33,131 nt of DNA. Source: Bacteroidota bacterium. GTDB taxonomy: Bacteria > Bacteroidota > Bacteroidia > Flavobacteriales > Flavobacteriaceae. A program made the translations under genes and the position numbers. Shown piece after piece: positions 25,997-33,131 of the stretch. How positions within the stretch are numbered: the first letter of the stretch is position 1; the number at the start of each line of letters is the position of its first letter. The DNA is taken from positions 1 through 33,131 of the forward strand of contig JAQCCM010000018.1 of the NCBI GenBank assembly GCA_027621175.1, given 5' to 3'. Under the pieces are notes generated by a model that did not search any database, was not told where the DNA came from, and saw nothing but the letters and a program-made list of their open reading frames with translations.

Positions 25997-26392
25997 TCAC
26001 ACAGAACTTTTGGGTGCTTGATTTAATATTTTGGCCAATGTTGCAATTTCCCAAATCAGACAAACGGCATAGGGTACAAAAAGGTGTAAAAACGCCTGTT
26101 TGGTGTCGGGTATTGCGGCTGTTTCGTTTGCTAAGAAAACCCCATAAAGCACGCCAAACTTTATAAAACTACCCAATAGAAACACAAATCCTTCTACTTG
26201 TGATTTTAGCCAATACGCCATTCGTATCATGGCATAACCAGTAATCGCCATAATAAAGTTAACGCTATAAAGCTGAAAAAGTACACGAGCAGGAAAAGTA
26301 GAATTCAAATATAGTATAGTGACTAAATGAATACTGCCAACAGTGCAAACAACGACCAGTAGTTGGCCTAAATGCCAAAGCGATTGCTTCAC
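25997..26392 (-). CDS. Four-helix membrane protein (DUF6168-like) next to ATP synthase
   Basis: The 131-residue protein consists almost wholly of four predicted membrane helices (about 8-27, 37-57, 67-87 and 105-123). It has charged residues in the loops and a short polar tail. It resembles the flavobacterial DUF6168 family, which I recall beside AtpZ/AtpI genes; the name is from memory. The start is GTG at 26392, overlapping the AtpZ stop as GTGA, with no better ATG. Its position between an AtpI-like gene and atpB suggests a role in assembling or stabilising the F0 sector, as proposed for AtpI. This is inference. Confidence 0.75.
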   Translation of the reverse strand: MKQSLWHLGQLLVVVCTVGSIHLVTILYLNSTFPARVLFQLYSVNFIMAITGYAMIRMAYWLKSQVEGFVFLLGSFIKFGVLYGVFLANETAAIPDTKQAFLHLFVPYAVCLIWEIATLAKILNQAPKSSV

Positions 26393-26610
26393 GAATTAAA
26401 ACGTTCTAAATATTTAATAAGCCAGTATATGTTTAAAAACAGCACAAGCATTAAAATGACCAGGGTAAAAGTTTTGCCGGTGTCCCAATGGGCATCAAGA
26501 GCTTTGCCCGCACGGGAAGCAAAATAGAGCGAAACGCCCATTTGTATTGCTACTCCAGAAAGTACTGCCCAAGCTTTAGGCCGTTTTTTCGGATTTTTTT
26601 GGCTCTTCAT
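26389..26610 (-). CDS. AtpZ/AtpI-like small membrane protein
   Basis: The 73-residue protein has a Lys/Pro-rich start (KSQKNPKKRPKAW) and two membrane helices (about 15-32 and 43-64), joined by a loop with DAHWDTG. This is the layout of AtpZ/AtpI proteins that sit ahead of atp operons and are linked to c-ring assembly or magnesium/calcium transport in some bacteria. I chose the ATG at 26610; two TTG codons just upstream are less likely. The start lies inside the last 35 bases of the bactofilin gene, and the stop overlaps the next start by four bases. Confidence 0.82.
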   Translation of the reverse strand: MKSQKNPKKRPKAWAVLSGVAIQMGVSLYFASRAGKALDAHWDTGKTFTLVILMLVLFLNIYWLIKYLERFNS

Positions 26611-26992
26611 CAACAATAGACTTTACTGCAGCAGATTTCATACTACATTGTGCATTAAGTGTTGCGCCAGATTCAACGGCTAGTTTTCCAACTGTAATTT
26701 GCCCTTCAATGATTCCATCAGACTTTATGGTAAGCAAACCATTAACAAATAATTTACCGTTAAAGTTTCCCATGATATCTGCGTAACCACAATGTACTTC
26801 ACCTTGCACACTTCCTTCTTTACCGATTACAACACGCCCCGAAGTATTTATTTTTCCTTCTAGGGTTCCATCAATACGGAAGTCTGATTTTGATTCGATT
26901 TCACCAATGATACGCGTGTTAGGCTCAATAAAATTGATTTTTACTGCGTTTTTATTTGAGTCCATATTTTTTTGCTTTTTATCTGAAAACAT
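26576..26992 (-). CDS. Bactofilin (polymer-forming cytoskeletal protein)
   Basis: Bactofilins self-assemble into filaments at the membrane and act as scaffolds for cell-wall and other machines. The 138-residue protein has a short N-terminal tail (1-18), a right-handed beta-helix core (about 20-120) with repeats such as FRIDGTLEGKI, GRVVIGKEGSVQGEV and GIIEGQITV, and a Lys/Glu-rich tail. Its ATG lies three bases after the sprE stop, and its last 35 bases overlap the AtpZ-like gene in another frame. Location between a T9SS component and ATP synthase is noteworthy but does not prove a shared function. Confidence 0.93.
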   Translation of the reverse strand: MFSDKKQKNMDSNKNAVKINFIEPNTRIIGEIESKSDFRIDGTLEGKINTSGRVVIGKEGSVQGEVHCGYADIMGNFNGKLFVNGLLTIKSDGIIEGQITVGKLAVESGATLNAQCSMKSAAVKSIVDEEPKKSEKTA

Positions 26993-26995
26993 TTC

Positions 26996-29434
26996 TTAAT
27001 TCTTCTCCAATTGTTCCAAGCGTTTACTAATCAGCGCATTCCTATAATTGGACGCCAAAACTACAATATTTTTAGTTTCCATCAAACGTGGGTTGCTTGC
27101 TTTCATGAGGTTACGGGTTTCACCGGCACTTAATTCTGAACGAAATCCATGAATGACCAAGGTTTCTGTTTCACGGTCAAAAACATCTAAAGAAACCTGT
27201 AAGCGCTCGTCAATTCCTTGCGCTTTAATCCATGTTTCAATCCATTTTAAGTCTTGCTCAGATTGTTTACGGACTTCGGGAGTGCGTAAAAACACGAGTT
27301 TGGCTTTTTCATTGTCTCCGGGTGTAAGTTCGTTATACACCTCAAAACCCTCTAGCTGTGCTTTTGCTTTTGATGCACTTTCTGTTTTTGGATAGGTTTG
27401 CACCAAAAAGGTTAAGGCTTCATTGTAAGCATCAAGACCATCCAATCTTCCAACAGAAACGGCGCGTAACATGGCCCACTCTGCTTGTAGTGTTTTGTCG
27501 GTCAAAAATGGAATTTGTTCTTCGCTTTTTGCAATCACTGCAGCGTAATCTTGTTTAGCCAACATTTCTTTAGCTTGCGTCAATACAGCTGTATTTTCTT
27601 CTTTGGTTTGCGCCAAAGCTGTTGGGTTTTGAATCATTTTGGCGTAGTCGCTTTTTGGATAGTCGGCTAAGATTTGATTGCTGTAGGTGCGCTGCGCTTC
27701 AGCGTTGTTTGTATGTAATTTATACAAATGATATAAGGTAGGCAGAAGATAGCGTTCGTTGGGGTTTGCAGACAAAAGCGAAGTAAATCTTTCAATAGCC
27801 GTTTGCACTACTCCGTACTGTTCTTTATATGCCAATCCGGCTTGAAAATAAGCTTCGTGCTGCAATTGCCTGATGCTGTCTGCGGCTTCGGGTGGCGGAA
27901 TTTGTGCTAAGTATGTTTGTGGATTATATGCGGGGTTTTCTTCTGTTTCTGTGGTTTCTACTTCGGGGTCGGACTGAGCCATGGGTCCAGTTGGGGTAGG
28001 CGCTGCATACTTCCAATTATCTGCTAAAGCAACGTTTGCCCAATCACGCTGAAAATCAAGTTTCCCTTTTTCCATTTGACGGCTGTTATAGAAATAGAAA
28101 CTTCCCATAAGTAAAGCAGTATTTGCGTCTTGTGCAGCGGCTTTGGCTTTCGCATCTTTTGCTTTAAGCTGATTGATATAATTGTCTACGAGTTGTTTTT
28201 GCTCTGCATCAGGCATATTCATTAGACGCAATAAACTATCTGAAGAGACAATGGTTTTTTCGTATGTAAGGATGTCGTCCAACTTTCCTCGTTGACGCTT
28301 TAGTTTTCGGTGTCGTCTGGTATTATTCTCTAAATTTTGAAGGGTGCTATCGAGATAGGCTCCGGCAGTAACAAATGCCAATTGGTTTATACGATTACTC
28401 GCCAATTGCTCGTAAACAAGCGATTTTAAATATCGGTCTTGGGTGTTGGTTTTTAGGGACGATTTGAGTTCTTTTTCGCCACCTAATGTGTCATGCCCTT
28501 TCAATAAATAGGTGCCGTAGAAGTAATGGATTTTATCTCGGAACCTGCGGTCTTCATCGCTTCGTAAAAGCTTTTTGTAAGCCAGCAGTGTATTTGCGTC
28601 TTTTGGCAAATTGTTTTTTAGCTGTGTTAGTCGGGCATGAATCCACAGTTCGCGAGGGACACGACGGTTTAAATCTATGACTTGTTGATAGGCAATGATT
28701 GCCGAGTCGGCGTATCCTAAATCTTCGTATAGCTGCCCTAACAAATAGGCATAACGCCCTCGTTTTATAGCCGATTTTTCAGTGGCTAATGCGCGCATCA
28801 GCGGTTGTGTAGCTAAGGTATCTTTTTCTTCTCTTAACCGCGCATCAGCAAGAGCCGATTGCGCTAAGGCATATTGTTTTGTGGTAAGATTCCCCGATTG
28901 TGCAATGTTCGTAAATTCACGTGCAGCCCTTGCTTCTTGCCCCATTTCCAAATAACATTTTGCACGCCACAATTCGGCTTCGATCGCCTCATCGGAGTCC
29001 CCCATGTTTTTAACCAGATAGGTAAACGCCTCAACAGCTTGCAAGTAGCTACCATTATAATAGCGAGCCTTACCTAACAACAAATACGCTTTGGCAATTT
29101 GCTTGTTGCGTTGTTCACCACCAATAAGCATAGAGTGTTTCTGAACAGTAAGCGTTGCTTTTTCTTCTGCTCTGTCAAAAAATTCGTTGCTGTTTTTTTC
29201 TTCGCTAAAGACATCGTGGAGCTGGTATGGATCAACAGAAAGACGCAACCAATAATTGTCTTGATAACTTTGTGTGATGTCCAGGGTGCCGTAGCGCAGT
29301 GCTTCTTGTCCGTTAAATAGGGGATTAAATTTTGAAGTGGTACTATGATAAGCCCTATTTATGGCGCCATTTTTTTTGGTAGAGCAGGCAGCTACTACCA
29401 CAATTAATCCGAAAAAAAGAAGTGTTTTTTTCAT
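26996..29434 (-). CDS. sprE: Type IX secretion system lipoprotein SprE/PorW
   Basis: The 812-residue protein has a lipoprotein signal ending VVAAC (C17) and then RAYHSTTSKFNPLFNGQEAL, a stretch typical of SprE/PorW. TPR-like helical repeats follow (about 100-330 and 515-700), separated by a Pro/Glu/Thr-rich linker (about 485-510). The C-terminal part (about 710-812) resembles the end of the family. SprE is needed for gliding motility and secretion through T9SS in flavobacteria and sits in the periplasm attached to the outer membrane. It is followed at once by the bactofilin gene. An imperfect -7 box (TAGGTTTA) lies only four bases before the ATG and is not convincing. The identity is strong by sequence recall. 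Confidence 0.9.
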   Translation of the reverse strand: MKKTLLFFGLIVVVAACSTKKNGAINRAYHSTTSKFNPLFNGQEALRYGTLDITQSYQDNYWLRLSVDPYQLHDVFSEEKNSNEFFDRAEEKATLTVQKHSMLIGGEQRNKQIAKAYLLLGKARYYNGSYLQAVEAFTYLVKNMGDSDEAIEAELWRAKCYLEMGQEARAAREFTNIAQSGNLTTKQYALAQSALADARLREEKDTLATQPLMRALATEKSAIKRGRYAYLLGQLYEDLGYADSAIIAYQQVIDLNRRVPRELWIHARLTQLKNNLPKDANTLLAYKKLLRSDEDRRFRDKIHYFYGTYLLKGHDTLGGEKELKSSLKTNTQDRYLKSLVYEQLASNRINQLAFVTAGAYLDSTLQNLENNTRRHRKLKRQRGKLDDILTYEKTIVSSDSLLRLMNMPDAEQKQLVDNYINQLKAKDAKAKAAAQDANTALLMGSFYFYNSRQMEKGKLDFQRDWANVALADNWKYAAPTPTGPMAQSDPEVETTETEENPAYNPQTYLAQIPPPEAADSIRQLQHEAYFQAGLAYKEQYGVVQTAIERFTSLLSANPNERYLLPTLYHLYKLHTNNAEAQRTYSNQILADYPKSDYAKMIQNPTALAQTKEENTAVLTQAKEMLAKQDYAAVIAKSEEQIPFLTDKTLQAEWAMLRAVSVGRLDGLDAYNEALTFLVQTYPKTESASKAKAQLEGFEVYNELTPGDNEKAKLVFLRTPEVRKQSEQDLKWIETWIKAQGIDERLQVSLDVFDRETETLVIHGFRSELSAGETRNLMKASNPRLMETKNIVVLASNYRNALISKRLEQLEKN

Positions 29435-29485
29435 GCTATAAACCTATGATAAAAACTGAAAAAACACTGCTTTAGTATATACATT

Positions 29486-30187
29486 TTATAGCTGTTCGCG
29501 GAAAAAGGCCTCTAATTCTTGAAGTGTACCTGTTGAGGTCTTTTCGTCACGTACTACTTTTCCTTTGTGAAGTACTACAATACGGTCACAAACTTCGGTA
29601 ACGTGCTGTAAATCGTGGCTTGAAATCAAAAATGTTTTTCCTGTGGCACTAGCTTCTTCTTTTAATAAATTTTTTAACCTGATTTGTGTGGTTGGGTCTA
29701 AATTGGCAAAGGGTTCGTCTAAAATAACCAAGGGTGTATTGGAAAGTAGCGTTCCTACAATACCCACCTTTTTTTGATTTCCTTTGGACAAATCACGGAT
29801 ATATTTTTTTTGCCCGAGCACTTCGCCGTGAAAAAAATCGGTGTATTGCTCAAGCGAGGTGTGCACTTCTTCTTTTTTCATACCACGTAATCCTCCAATG
29901 AACACAAAATATTCTTCGGGTGTTAGGTAACCAATAAGAAAACTTTCATCTAGAAAGGCAGCGGTATGGATTTTCCAATCCTCGCTTTTTTGCACCACAG
30001 CGTTGTTGTTGGTTATCGTTCCTGTTGTTGGTGCAATAAGGTCTAACATCAAACTAAAAAGCGTTGTTTTTCCAGCACCGTTGTTGCCCACAAGCCCAAA
30101 GGTTTGCCCAGTAGGAATGTGTAATTGCTCGATGTCAAGCACGGTTTGCTCACCATAGATTTTGGAAAGAGAAGTAATATCAATCAT
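29486..30187 (-). CDS. ABC transporter ATP-binding protein
   Basis: The 233-residue protein has the Walker A loop GNNGAGKT (34-41), a signature reading LSKGN (133-137) in place of LSGGQ, Walker B LVILDEP (153-159) and the switch histidine H191. It powers the DUF5687 membrane protein encoded just upstream, with which it overlaps by four bases (ATGA). The pair looks like an exporter of the ABC-2 type. Substrate unknown. Confidence 0.94.
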   Translation of the reverse strand: MIDITSLSKIYGEQTVLDIEQLHIPTGQTFGLVGNNGAGKTTLFSLMLDLIAPTTGTITNNNAVVQKSEDWKIHTAAFLDESFLIGYLTPEEYFVFIGGLRGMKKEEVHTSLEQYTDFFHGEVLGQKKYIRDLSKGNQKKVGIVGTLLSNTPLVILDEPFANLDPTTQIRLKNLLKEEASATGKTFLISSHDLQHVTEVCDRIVVLHKGKVVRDEKTSTGTLQELEAFFREQL

Positions 30188-31653
30188 GTGTTTTTTTGTT
30201 TATACGCTTGCAGCGTTTTGTATTTTTCTTTTTGATATATGTTTTCAATCCAGCCAAAAACCAAATTTCGGAAGGCAAATCCCAGTACACCTACAAGGGC
30301 AACCAGGATAAGCCCTAAGGATTTGCTTTGTATGAGTACGCCCACATAATATACAAACATGGGTACTATAATTTTCGGGATGCTTAGTAAAATGGTTTTT
30401 AGATTAAATGACCTTTTATCGCCAAATGCTTTGTTGTTAGCGGTTAGGTCTATTGGAACACGGGTATAAGCCCCCGAAAGCAGCACCAAATATGCATTTA
30501 TTCCCAAGTTATAGATGCCCCCAGCCAAAATAGCGAAATACATTTCCCAGCCAAAAAACACATAAAAACTAGATAAGATCATACCCGCCAAAGTACCTAC
30601 AACGACCAGCCACCATTTGGATGTGAGGTATTCTTTATAGGAGATATTTTGACTCATCATAAGGGGGTAGTAGCTGCTATCCCAACTGGGTACATATTGC
30701 CCAAAACCAAACAAAAAACCACCGCTTACAAAAATTCCAACGAACACTGTCATCGCCGAGCCTTTGTAGATGTCGCTCATAAAAATAAGCCCGTAAAACA
30801 AAAAGCCAACACCCATCCAAACCGCCATGCGTGCTCGTTTATTTCGGATAATGAGTCGGATATCGTTTCGTAAGAAAATCGCCATTCTACCAAACCTGTC
30901 TAGCCAGTAGAGATCCGCCCCGCGATGTGTTTCCGCTTTAGGCTGTATCGTTCCTCCATCCAACATCAGTTTGTCTTTAAAGTGGGTAAAGCTCCATTGA
31001 TAGGTTATCCCTAATAACACAAGGGGAATTAAGGAATAAAGCGGTTGGTGGTAGGCTGCCATAAATAACGGCGATGTCCAAGTAGTAAGGTCAAAAACCT
31101 CAAAATATTGTAAGGCAAAAAGAGCTAATAGCAATACCGCAACTTGAATAAGAATACGGTCAACGCTATTGAGCATGATGTTTAAAAAATTGGTTGTTAG
31201 GATGATGCTTCCAATAGCAACCCACCAGCCTATGACACCAAGTAAATTGTAGTCTTGTTGGATAAGGATAATACCAAAGGGCACAAAAAAGAAGAGGTTG
31301 CTGATATTATAAAAACTGAATACTGTTTTGAGTAAACCAAATCGAACAATTCTTTTTTTAGAAATGGGCAACACCAGTAAGGGTTGGATGTGTACGATGG
31401 GCATTTTTTGGAGGAAGTAGCGGAGTACGATCCAAAAGGCAAAGGCGTAAAGCAAATATCCGCTTATGATAGGCAATGGATCTTCACCAAGTTCTTCTTG
31501 TACTCCCCAAAAAGCCACAAAGGCAAGACTGGCGAATATCGCCGCAAAGTATATCCACGCGAAGCCCAACAGGATTTTCTGTGCCAAGCCCGTTGCAAAG
31601 CCCACACCGCAAGTAAAAGCCTTCCATTGTAAATATAAAAAACGTTGTAGCAT
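30184..31653 (-). CDS. DUF5687 ABC-type membrane protein
   Basis: The 489-residue protein has about a dozen hydrophobic segments, compatible with 10 to 12 membrane helices, and a soluble loop near residues 230-250. It matches the DUF5687 family of Bacteroidota, permease subunits found beside a single ATPase. Its stop overlaps the ATPase start. It has its own promoter at 31672-31704. Function is unknown; export of a lipid, peptide or envelope precursor is possible. The gene ends the envelope-linked block that starts with the glycosyltransferase upstream. Confidence 0.85.
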   Translation of the reverse strand: MLQRFLYLQWKAFTCGVGFATGLAQKILLGFAWIYFAAIFASLAFVAFWGVQEELGEDPLPIISGYLLYAFAFWIVLRYFLQKMPIVHIQPLLVLPISKKRIVRFGLLKTVFSFYNISNLFFFVPFGIILIQQDYNLLGVIGWWVAIGSIILTTNFLNIMLNSVDRILIQVAVLLLALFALQYFEVFDLTTWTSPLFMAAYHQPLYSLIPLVLLGITYQWSFTHFKDKLMLDGGTIQPKAETHRGADLYWLDRFGRMAIFLRNDIRLIIRNKRARMAVWMGVGFLFYGLIFMSDIYKGSAMTVFVGIFVSGGFLFGFGQYVPSWDSSYYPLMMSQNISYKEYLTSKWWLVVVGTLAGMILSSFYVFFGWEMYFAILAGGIYNLGINAYLVLLSGAYTRVPIDLTANNKAFGDKRSFNLKTILLSIPKIIVPMFVYYVGVLIQSKSLGLILVALVGVLGFAFRNLVFGWIENIYQKEKYKTLQAYKQKNT

Positions 31654-31671
31654 GGAGGATGGTTATGCAAA

Positions 31672-31704
31672 CAAATATAAATTTTTTAAGCTAGTCTAAC
31701 CCAA
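31672..31704 (-). promoter_or_regulatory. Promoter of the DUF5687-ABC operon
   Basis: On the minus strand a perfect -7 box TATATTTG (31679 to 31672) follows TTG (31704-31702) with a 22-base spacer. It gives a leader of roughly 12-15 bases before the ATG at 31653. The -33 triplet lies within the last codons of the glycosyltransferase gene. Confidence 0.55.
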
Positions 31705-32724
31705 TACCTCCAGCGCCATTTCAATAACCGTTTTCGGCGCAATACTGCGCATGGCATCTTGGTAGCCTTTTACCTTTTTATTGCCATAAACAGAAGTGGG
31801 CAGCAGCGGGTATTTAGCTAGGTCGGGCGTAAGGCTGTTTTTTTGAGGCTGCCCAAACGGTGCAAATCCCAAACACGGATGCGTATTGCCCCAGAGGGTC
31901 AAAACAGGCACATTGTAATTTGCCGCTAAATGCCCGTTTGCGGAATCCATCGAAATCATCAAATCGAGTTGTGCGATTAGGCGCAATTCAGCAGCAAAAG
32001 TATACACGCCTGTAGCGTTTGCCACATTGGGATAGGCATTTGCCCAAATGTTCAATTGCGCGTGCTCTTCTTTCCCAAAACCAAACAAAATGACTTGATG
32101 CTCTTGCTGTAAAAACGCTACGACTTGTTGCATGAGGTCTAAGGGATATTGTTTGTTGGCGTGTGCGGCAAAGGGTGCAATTCCAATCCACTTGCGGTTT
32201 TCAGCTAATGGCAAGGCATTTGTGTTCGGGCAAATGGGGCGTGGTGGAAACTCGTGTGCATTTAACGATAACGGAAAGCCTAGCTTTTCAAACACTTGCG
32301 CATACCGGTGTACTTGCGGCAGTAGCGGCACTAAGGTTTTGGGTTTTAGGCGGGTAAGGCGTTTTTTTTCTGCTCTGCCTTTGTTTATATGGGCTTGCTT
32401 TATCCAAAACAACGGTCGAAAATATAGCATCAGCATTTGCGTGCGTAATACTTGATGCAAGTCCGCTAGGGCGGTTGGACGTCTTTTTTTTAGGGTTTTA
32501 AATAGTCTATATAGTCCTATAATTCCTTTGTGTTCCCTATTAAATTCGGGGGTGAAAAACTGCACGTTAGGCAACGCTTCAAAAAGGGGCACAAAACGTT
32601 TTCGGGTGACTATGGTAATCTGTAGTTCGGGATAGGTTTGAAGTAAGCAGCGCAATACGGGAACACACATGGCTACATCGCCAAGTGCGGAAAAACGAAA
32701 CACCAAGATGTGTTTGCCTTTCAT
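31696..32724 (-). CDS. Glycosyltransferase family 9 protein
   Basis: The 342-residue protein has the GT9 (heptosyltransferase-like) N-terminal motif RFSALGDVAMCVPVL and the C-terminal motif MDSANGHLAANYNVPVLTLWG, with Asp and His near the nucleotide-sugar site. It probably adds a sugar to the lipopolysaccharide core from the cytoplasmic face. The donor cannot be read. Its ATG overlaps the stop of the DUF4254 gene (TAATG), so they are cotranscribed. No signal or membrane segment is seen. Confidence 0.93.
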   Translation of the reverse strand: MKGKHILVFRFSALGDVAMCVPVLRCLLQTYPELQITIVTRKRFVPLFEALPNVQFFTPEFNREHKGIIGLYRLFKTLKKRRPTALADLHQVLRTQMLMLYFRPLFWIKQAHINKGRAEKKRLTRLKPKTLVPLLPQVHRYAQVFEKLGFPLSLNAHEFPPRPICPNTNALPLAENRKWIGIAPFAAHANKQYPLDLMQQVVAFLQQEHQVILFGFGKEEHAQLNIWANAYPNVANATGVYTFAAELRLIAQLDLMISMDSANGHLAANYNVPVLTLWGNTHPCLGFAPFGQPQKNSLTPDLAKYPLLPTSVYGNKKVKGYQDAMRSIAPKTVIEMALEVLG

Positions 32725-33131
32725 TAAGAATTTTTTTGGTACAAGACTGGGTTTAGCGACTCATCATTGTACATTTTCATTTGCTTGTATTCTTTCATGT
32801 ATTTGCGCCCTGCGGCCATATCTGCTAATAGTTGGTCTATGGCGGTGGATAAATCTATTTTTTGTTCCAACAACACGGCGAGTTTTTTGCCACAAGCGGC
32901 ACGGTGCTCTTCCGAAGCGGAACTGCGATTTGCCTCCTCTTGCATATGATATATTTTAAGTGCTAAAATGGATAGTCGGTCGATGGCCCATGCAGGACTT
33001 TCGGTGTTTATGGTGGCATCGGGAAGGGTAGAAACTTCTTTAAAATGCTGCAAAAAATAGCTATCTATATATTCAACGGTATCGGTGCGGTCTTGGTTTG
33101 ATGCATCAATTTTACGTTTGAGTTCCAAGGC
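32724..33131 (-). CDS. DUF4254 protein, N terminus cut by the window edge
   Basis: About 135 C-terminal codons are present. The frame runs on to the last base, so the true start is beyond 33131; the TTG seen near 33128 is not likely the start. The sequence (NQDRTDTVEYIDSYFLQHF, then SPAWAIDRLSILALKIYHM) matches DUF4254 proteins of Bacteroidota, usually around 200 residues, so some 60 residues are missing. It is soluble and helical. Function is unknown; overlap with a glycosyltransferase gene suggests an envelope link. Confidence 0.8.
   Translation of the reverse strand, partial: ALELKRKIDASNQDRTDTVEYIDSYFLQHFKEVSTLPDATINTESPAWAIDRLSILALKIYHMQEEANRSSASEEHRAACGKKLAVLLEQKIDLSTAIDQLLADMAAGRKYMKEYKQMKMYNDESLNPVLYQKNS

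Noticed and set aside
29439-29446. -7 box before sprE (TAGGTTTA)
   Set aside because: One mismatch to TAnnTTTG, only four bases from the ATG, and no -33 element.
1-33131. Mobile elements, CRISPR arrays, tRNA genes, defence islands
   Set aside because: Nearly all sequence is accounted for by housekeeping and envelope genes with small gaps; no transposase, integrase, repeat array or tRNA-like fold was seen.

Overview
The window reads as core chromosome of a member of the Bacteroidota, most likely a Flavobacteriaceae. The signs are a TonB-dependent receptor with an N-terminal carboxypeptidase-regulatory-like domain, a type IX secretion (T9SS) lipoprotein of the SprE/PorW type, a T9SS cargo protein with a Por-type sorting tail, a bactofilin, DUF4292 and DUF5687 proteins, an ATP synthase operon without atpD/atpC, near absence of Shine-Dalgarno sequences, and several perfect TAnnTTTG boxes, the Bacteroidota -7 promoter element. 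No insertion sequence, prophage, CRISPR array, tRNA or rRNA was seen. Coding density is very high. No gene-free stretch exceeds 300 bases; the longest is about 175 bases (20891-21065).

Layout. 46-3216 (+): a large outer-membrane TonB-dependent receptor, closed by a strong hairpin terminator. 3284-6132 (-): recJ, rsmI and an unknown 148-residue protein, read as unknown-rsmI-recJ. 6208-11194 (+): tdk-alr, then asd and a prolyl oligopeptidase lipoprotein. 11197-15981 (-): pdxA, DUF177-rpmF with a terminator, then fabH-accB-accC, a fatty-acid initiation block. 16024-17475 (+): ribE, diverging from pdxA over a 42-base gap with two opposed promoter boxes, then a lamin-tail T9SS cargo protein. 17480-20890 (-): dut, a sugar-phosphate nucleotidyltransferase, a DUF4292 lipoprotein and an EnvC-like protein, tightly coupled.

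21066-29434 (-): one near-continuous run of sprE/porW, bactofilin, an AtpZ/AtpI-like protein, a four-helix DUF6168-like protein, and atpB-E-F-H-A-G. 29486-31653 (-): an ABC exporter pair (DUF5687 permease and ATPase). 31696-33131 (-): a GT9 glycosyltransferase and the 3' part of a DUF4254 gene cut by the window edge.

The genes cover cell-envelope biogenesis (AccBC/FabH lipids, alanine racemase, EnvC, GT9, bactofilin), the T9SS and one of its clients, energy conversion (ATP synthase), and nucleotide or cofactor housekeeping (tdk, dut, pdxA, ribE). I found no convincing undescribed defence or mobile system. The points worth a second look are small: the sprE-bactofilin-ATP synthase linkage with a little-studied membrane protein, a TTG-started AtpB with a large exported N-terminal extension, a hairpin between atpE and atpF, alternating inverted repeats before the T9SS cargo gene, and a few poorly understood proteins.
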